The notes under the pieces were generated by a model. The model ran no database searches and was not told the origin of the DNA. It saw only the letters and a list, made by a program, of their open reading frames with translations. From contig VGEJ01000041.1 of NCBI GenBank assembly GCA_016869335.1, positions 1 to 13,137 on the forward strand: a DNA stretch of 13,137 nucleotides, given 5' to 3'. Each line of letters begins with the position of its first letter. Within the stretch, counting starts at the first letter, position 1. The position numbers and the translations under genes are program-made. This document shows positions 1 through 13,137 of the stretch, piece after piece. The DNA comes from Alphaproteobacteria bacterium (GTDB lineage Bacteria > Pseudomonadota > Alphaproteobacteria > VGEJ01).

Positions 1-2
1 AG

Positions 3-4103
<4,101 letters not shown>

Positions 4104-4168
4104 CTTGATCCGCATTCGCGCCCGGTGTGCCGGCGCCGCGTCTGGGGCCCGTCCCCCGGTGTGCACAC

Positions 4169-4174
4169 AAGGAG
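4169..4174 (+). promoter_or_regulatory. rpoC ribosome binding site
   Basis: AAGGAG sits 7 bases before the ATG at 4182 and decides that start. An in-frame ATG at 4125 would add 19 residues (beginning MCRRRVWG) that do not resemble the RpoC N-terminus. Just upstream lies a perfect 10-base palindrome, GTGTGCACAC (4159-4168). The 10-mer CCCGGTGTGC occurs twice in this gap (4121-4130 and 4155-4164). No promoter or terminator was recognised between rpoB and rpoC. Confidence 0.85.
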
Positions 4175-4181
4175 TGTCTTG

Positions 4182-8381
<4,200 letters not shown>

Positions 8382-8404
8382 TCCTCTGCCGCCGTGCCGG
8401 GCTA

Positions 8405-8438
8405 CAGCCCACCCGCGCCGCGGCGCCCGGGTGGGCTG
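8405..8438 (+). terminator. GC-rich hairpin after rpoC, possible terminator or attenuator
   Basis: CAGCCCACCCG (8405-8415) pairs perfectly with CGGGTGGGCTG (8428-8438) over 11 bp, around a 12-base loop that is itself GC-rich. It starts 24 bases after the rpoC stop. No T-run follows, so it is not a classic intrinsic terminator. It could be a U-less terminator, an RNA 3' end stabiliser, or a partial attenuator between rpoBC and the str operon. A small competing stem (GGGC, TACA, GCCC; 8399-8410) overlaps its left arm. Confidence 0.5.
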
Positions 8439-8457
8439 CGGTTGCCGCCACGGGCGC

Positions 8458-8486
8458 TTGACGGGGTCGCGGGCCGTCACTAGGAT
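8458..8486 (+). promoter_or_regulatory. predicted sigma70-type promoter of the str operon
   Basis: TTGACG (8458-8463, 5 of 6 to the consensus -35) and TAGGAT (8481-8486, 4 of 6 to the -10 with the key TA and AT kept) are separated by exactly 17 bases. Transcription would start near 8493, giving a leader of about 165 bases before rpsL. CTTGAC with a 17-base spacer also resembles the housekeeping promoters of Alphaproteobacteria. Its position directly after the rpoC hairpin and before rpsL supports a separate start for the str operon. Confidence 0.6.
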
Positions 8487-8657
8487 GCGCGCCTCTTTGC
8501 GGCGCAGGTGGTAGGCTCGTCCTAGACGCTGCGCCGGCGATTAGGTGGACGGAGAACGCCCCGTGTCGGGGCAGCGCGGCGAACGGCGCGTGGCCGGGGC
8601 GACACGGGCGCTTCGGTTGGTGCATGCCGCAAACCGAGAAACGATTACAGGTGGCCG
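8487..8657 (+). promoter_or_regulatory. rpsL leader with alternative hairpins
   Basis: This non-coding stretch shows no convincing ORF. A tight hairpin GCCCCG-TGT-CGGGGC lies at 8558-8572. Its left arm and loop could instead pair with CGACACGGGCG at 8600-8610: 11 bp with one bulged C against 8557-8568. The two folds exclude each other. A third possible stem is TCGGTT (8613-8618) with AACCGA (8632-8637). The rpsL ribosome site is probably AGGTG at 8649-8653, only 4 bases before the ATG and close to the third stem. No known ribosomal-protein leader family is recognised. In such GC-rich DNA some of this pairing may be chance. Confidence 0.35.
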
Positions 8658-9029
8658 ATGCCGACGGTTAACCAGCTGATCCGCGCCGCGCGCGTTTCGC
8701 CGCGCCGGCGCAACAAGGTTCCGGCGCTGCAACAGTGCCCGCAGAAGCGGGGCGTGTGCACGCGCGTCTACACGACGACGCCGAAGAAGCCGAACTCGGC
8801 GCTACGCAAGGTAGCGCGGGTGCGGCTGACCAATGGGTTCGAGGTGACGAGCTATATCCCGGGCGAGGGCCACAATCTGCAGGAGCACTCGGTGGTGATG
8901 ATCCGGGGCGGGCGGGTCAAGGATCTGCCCGGCGTCCGCTACCACGTCATTCGCGGCGTCCTCGACACACAGGGCGTCGTCGATCGCCGGCAACGGCGCT
9001 CGAAATACGGCGCCAAGCGGCCGAAGTAG
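8658..9029 (+). CDS. rpsL: 30S ribosomal protein S12
   Basis: S12 is the small-subunit protein at the decoding centre, contributing to codon-anticodon accuracy. The 123-residue product matches the family length and begins MPTVNQLIR. The loop TTTPKKPNSALRK holds Lys43, and GGRVKDLPGVRY holds Lys88 and Asp89 (the residue usually methylthiolated). Both lysines are the streptomycin-sensitive form. Compared with E. coli, the basic N-terminal extension differs (RVSPRRRNK). The ATG at 8658 has an adequate AGGTG site 4 bases upstream. It is the first gene after the predicted promoter and is followed 9 bases later by rpsG, whose ribosome site overlaps the rpsL stop codon. Confidence 0.98.
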   Translation: MPTVNQLIRAARVSPRRRNKVPALQQCPQKRGVCTRVYTTTPKKPNSALRKVARVRLTNGFEVTSYIPGEGHNLQEHSVVMIRGGRVKDLPGVRYHVIRGVLDTQGVVDRRQRRSKYGAKRPK

Positions 9030-9033
9030 GAGG
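9028..9033 (+). promoter_or_regulatory. rpsG ribosome binding site overlapping the rpsL stop
   Basis: AGGAGG, the full consensus, ends 5 bases before the rpsG ATG and shares its first two bases with the TAG stop of rpsL. Ribosomes finishing rpsL would sit directly on it, so tight translational coupling of S12 and S7 is likely. Confidence 0.85.
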
Positions 9034-9038
9034 GGGCG

Positions 9039-9509
9039 ATGTCGCGACGCCGCGCGGCTGTCCGCCGGGAAGTCCTGCGCGATCCCAAGTACGGCGATCA
9101 GATCGTCACGCGCTTCATGAATGCGCTGATGCGCACTGGCAAGAAGTCGGTCGCCGAGCGCATCCTCTATGACGCGCTCGACCGCATCAAGGCCAAGACC
9201 GGGCAGGAGCCGCTCGGCCTCTTCCACGACGCGCTCAACAACGTGCGCCCCGCGATCGAGGTGCGCCCGCGCCGGGTCGGCGGCGCCACGTATCAGATCC
9301 CGGTCGAGGTGCGCCCCGAGCGCGGCCGCGCGCTCGCCATCCGCTGGCTCATCCAGACGGCGCGCGGACGCTCCGAGCGGACGATGACCGAGCGGCTGTC
9401 CACCGAGTTGCTCGATGCGGCCAACAATCGCGGCAACGCGGTCAAGAAGCGCGAGGACGCGCACCGCATGGCCGAGGCCAACAGAGCGTTCTCGCACTAT
9501 CGCTGGTAG
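9039..9509 (+). CDS. rpsG: 30S ribosomal protein S7
   Basis: S7 is the primary binding protein that nucleates assembly of the 30S head around the 3' major domain of 16S rRNA. It lines the E site. The 156-residue product is the usual bacterial length and starts MSRRRAAVRREVLRDPKYGD. Family blocks present are RFMNALMRTGKKSVAERILYDAL (helices 1-2, about residues 25-47), NNVRPAIEVRPRRVGGATYQIPVEV (the RNA-binding beta hairpin, about 68-92) and the C-terminal GNAVKKREDAHRMAEANRAFSHYRW. The strong AGGAGG supports the start. It lies 9 bases after rpsL and 17 bases before fusA. The short gap leaves no room for an E. coli-like S7 autoregulatory structure between rpsL and rpsG. Confidence 0.98.
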   Translation: MSRRRAAVRREVLRDPKYGDQIVTRFMNALMRTGKKSVAERILYDALDRIKAKTGQEPLGLFHDALNNVRPAIEVRPRRVGGATYQIPVEVRPERGRALAIRWLIQTARGRSERTMTERLSTELLDAANNRGNAVKKREDAHRMAEANRAFSHYRW

Positions 9510-9526
9510 ACACGCACGAGTACACC

Positions 9527-11599
<2,073 letters not shown>

Positions 11600-11631
11600 C
11601 CCGTCTAAACCAGGTTCAGGAACTCGCAGCG

Positions 11632-12825
<1,194 letters not shown>

Positions 12826-12854
12826 GCGTGAAGCCGTCGCCGCAGCCCGAACGT

Positions 12855-12930
12855 AGGAGTGTAGCTCAATTGGCAGAGCACCGGTCTCCAAAACCGGGGG
12901 TTGTGGGTTCGAGCCCCTCCACTCCTGCCA
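12855..12930 (+). tRNA. trnW: tRNA-Trp (anticodon CCA)
   Basis: A 76-base cloverleaf with encoded CCA. The acceptor stem is AGGAGTG (12855-12861) with CACTCCT (12920-12926), 7 perfect pairs, then discriminator G and CCA. The D stem is GCTC/GAGC (12864-12867, 12876-12879). The anticodon stem is CCGGT/ACCGG (12881-12885, 12893-12897), with loop CTCCAAA and anticodon CCA at 12888-12890, reading UGG. The T arm is GTGGG-TTCGAGC-CCCTC (12903-12919), with one T-T mismatch at the second pair; I recall the same in related tRNA-Trp genes. It lies 29 bases after tuf with no terminator or promoter seen, so it is probably co-transcribed with tuf and processed out. Confidence 0.97.
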
Positions 12931-12979
12931 ACCGTTGTCGCGCCGGCCGGCCGCACCGCGCCACCGCGGACTGGCGATA

Positions 12980-13137
12980 ATGGCCGATAGCAAGCCCGCC
13001 GCCCGCGTGCGGCCGATGGAGTTCATACGCCAGGTCCGCCAGGAGGCGGCCAAGGTCACGTGGCCGACCCGGAAGGAGACGGCCGTGACGACGGCGATGG
13101 TGATGGCCGTGGTGGTGGTTATCGCCATCTTCTTCTT
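12980..13137 (+). CDS. secE: preprotein translocase subunit SecE (3' end outside window)
   Basis: SecE clamps SecY in the SecYEG inner-membrane channel for protein export. Only the first 52 codons and two bases are in the window; the frame is open to the end. The translation carries the family signature FIRQVRQEAAKVTWPTRKET (residues 15-34), the amphipathic helix and hinge before the membrane helix. A hydrophobic run rich in Val, Ala, Ile and Met follows from about residue 35 to the edge. Single-helix SecE proteins are about 60-70 residues, so most of the gene is present. The ATG at 12980 is 49 bases after the tRNA. Its ribosome site is weak (GGA at 12968-12970). An internal Met13 (13016) is possible but has no better site. 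nusG would be expected next. Confidence 0.92.
   Translation, partial: MADSKPAARVRPMEFIRQVRQEAAKVTWPTRKETAVTTAMVMAVVVVIAIFF

Noticed and set aside
4125..4181. 19-residue N-terminal extension of RpoC from an upstream ATG
   Set aside because: The extension has no family similarity and no ribosome site, while the ATG at 4182 has AAGGAG at good spacing and yields the standard N-terminus.
12903..12919. T-T mismatch in the T stem suggesting a degenerate tRNA
   Set aside because: All other stems pair perfectly, CCA is encoded and the anticodon loop is ideal. From memory, related tRNA-Trp genes carry the same mismatch.
12956..12969. Short stem CCGCG-CCAC-CGCGG before secE as a terminator
   Set aside because: Only 5 bp, no T-run, and expected by chance in such GC-rich DNA; transcription into secE is expected here.

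Overview
This 13.1 kb window is a core information-processing locus with every gene on the + strand: rpoB, rpoC, rpsL, rpsG, fusA, tuf, a tRNA-Trp gene, and the first 52 codons of secE. The DNA is GC-rich (about two thirds by eye). The protein signatures fit a high-GC alphaproteobacterium, possibly Rhodospirillales-like. These include the RpoB stretch DQTNPLSEITHKRRLSALG, the alphaproteobacterial style of the RpoB insert around residues 950-1030, and a tRNA-Trp gene between tuf and secE. This placement is an inference from remembered family patterns, and no search was run.

Layout. Bases 3-8381 encode the two catalytic RNA polymerase subunits, with a 78-base gap between them. Bases 8382-8657 are the only sizeable non-coding gap. 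It holds an 11-bp GC-rich hairpin just after rpoC, a good sigma70-type promoter (TTGACG, 17 bases, TAGGAT) and a leader of about 165 bases that can fold. Bases 8658-11599 are a tightly packed str operon: S12, S7 and EF-G, with gaps of 9 and 17 bases. EF-Tu follows after 32 bases, tRNA-Trp 29 bases later, and the SecE start 49 bases after the tRNA. RNA polymerase, ribosomal decoding proteins, the two elongation GTPases, a tRNA and a translocon subunit are thus grouped for growth-rate-linked expression.

I see no new biological system here; every gene is a well-known family with intact catalytic motifs. Two things deserve attention. First, the order fusA-tuf-trnW-secE joins two neighbourhoods that normally belong to two different tuf copies (fusA-tufA-rpsJ and tufB-trnW-secE). 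This could be a real rearrangement or tandem duplication through tuf, or an assembly collapse at the tuf repeat. Second, tuf is a compositional mosaic: almost all its codons end in G (30 of 32 Ala are GCG, 34 of 36 Val are GTG) until about base 12753. The last 23 sense codons then switch to C-ending usage like the neighbouring genes.
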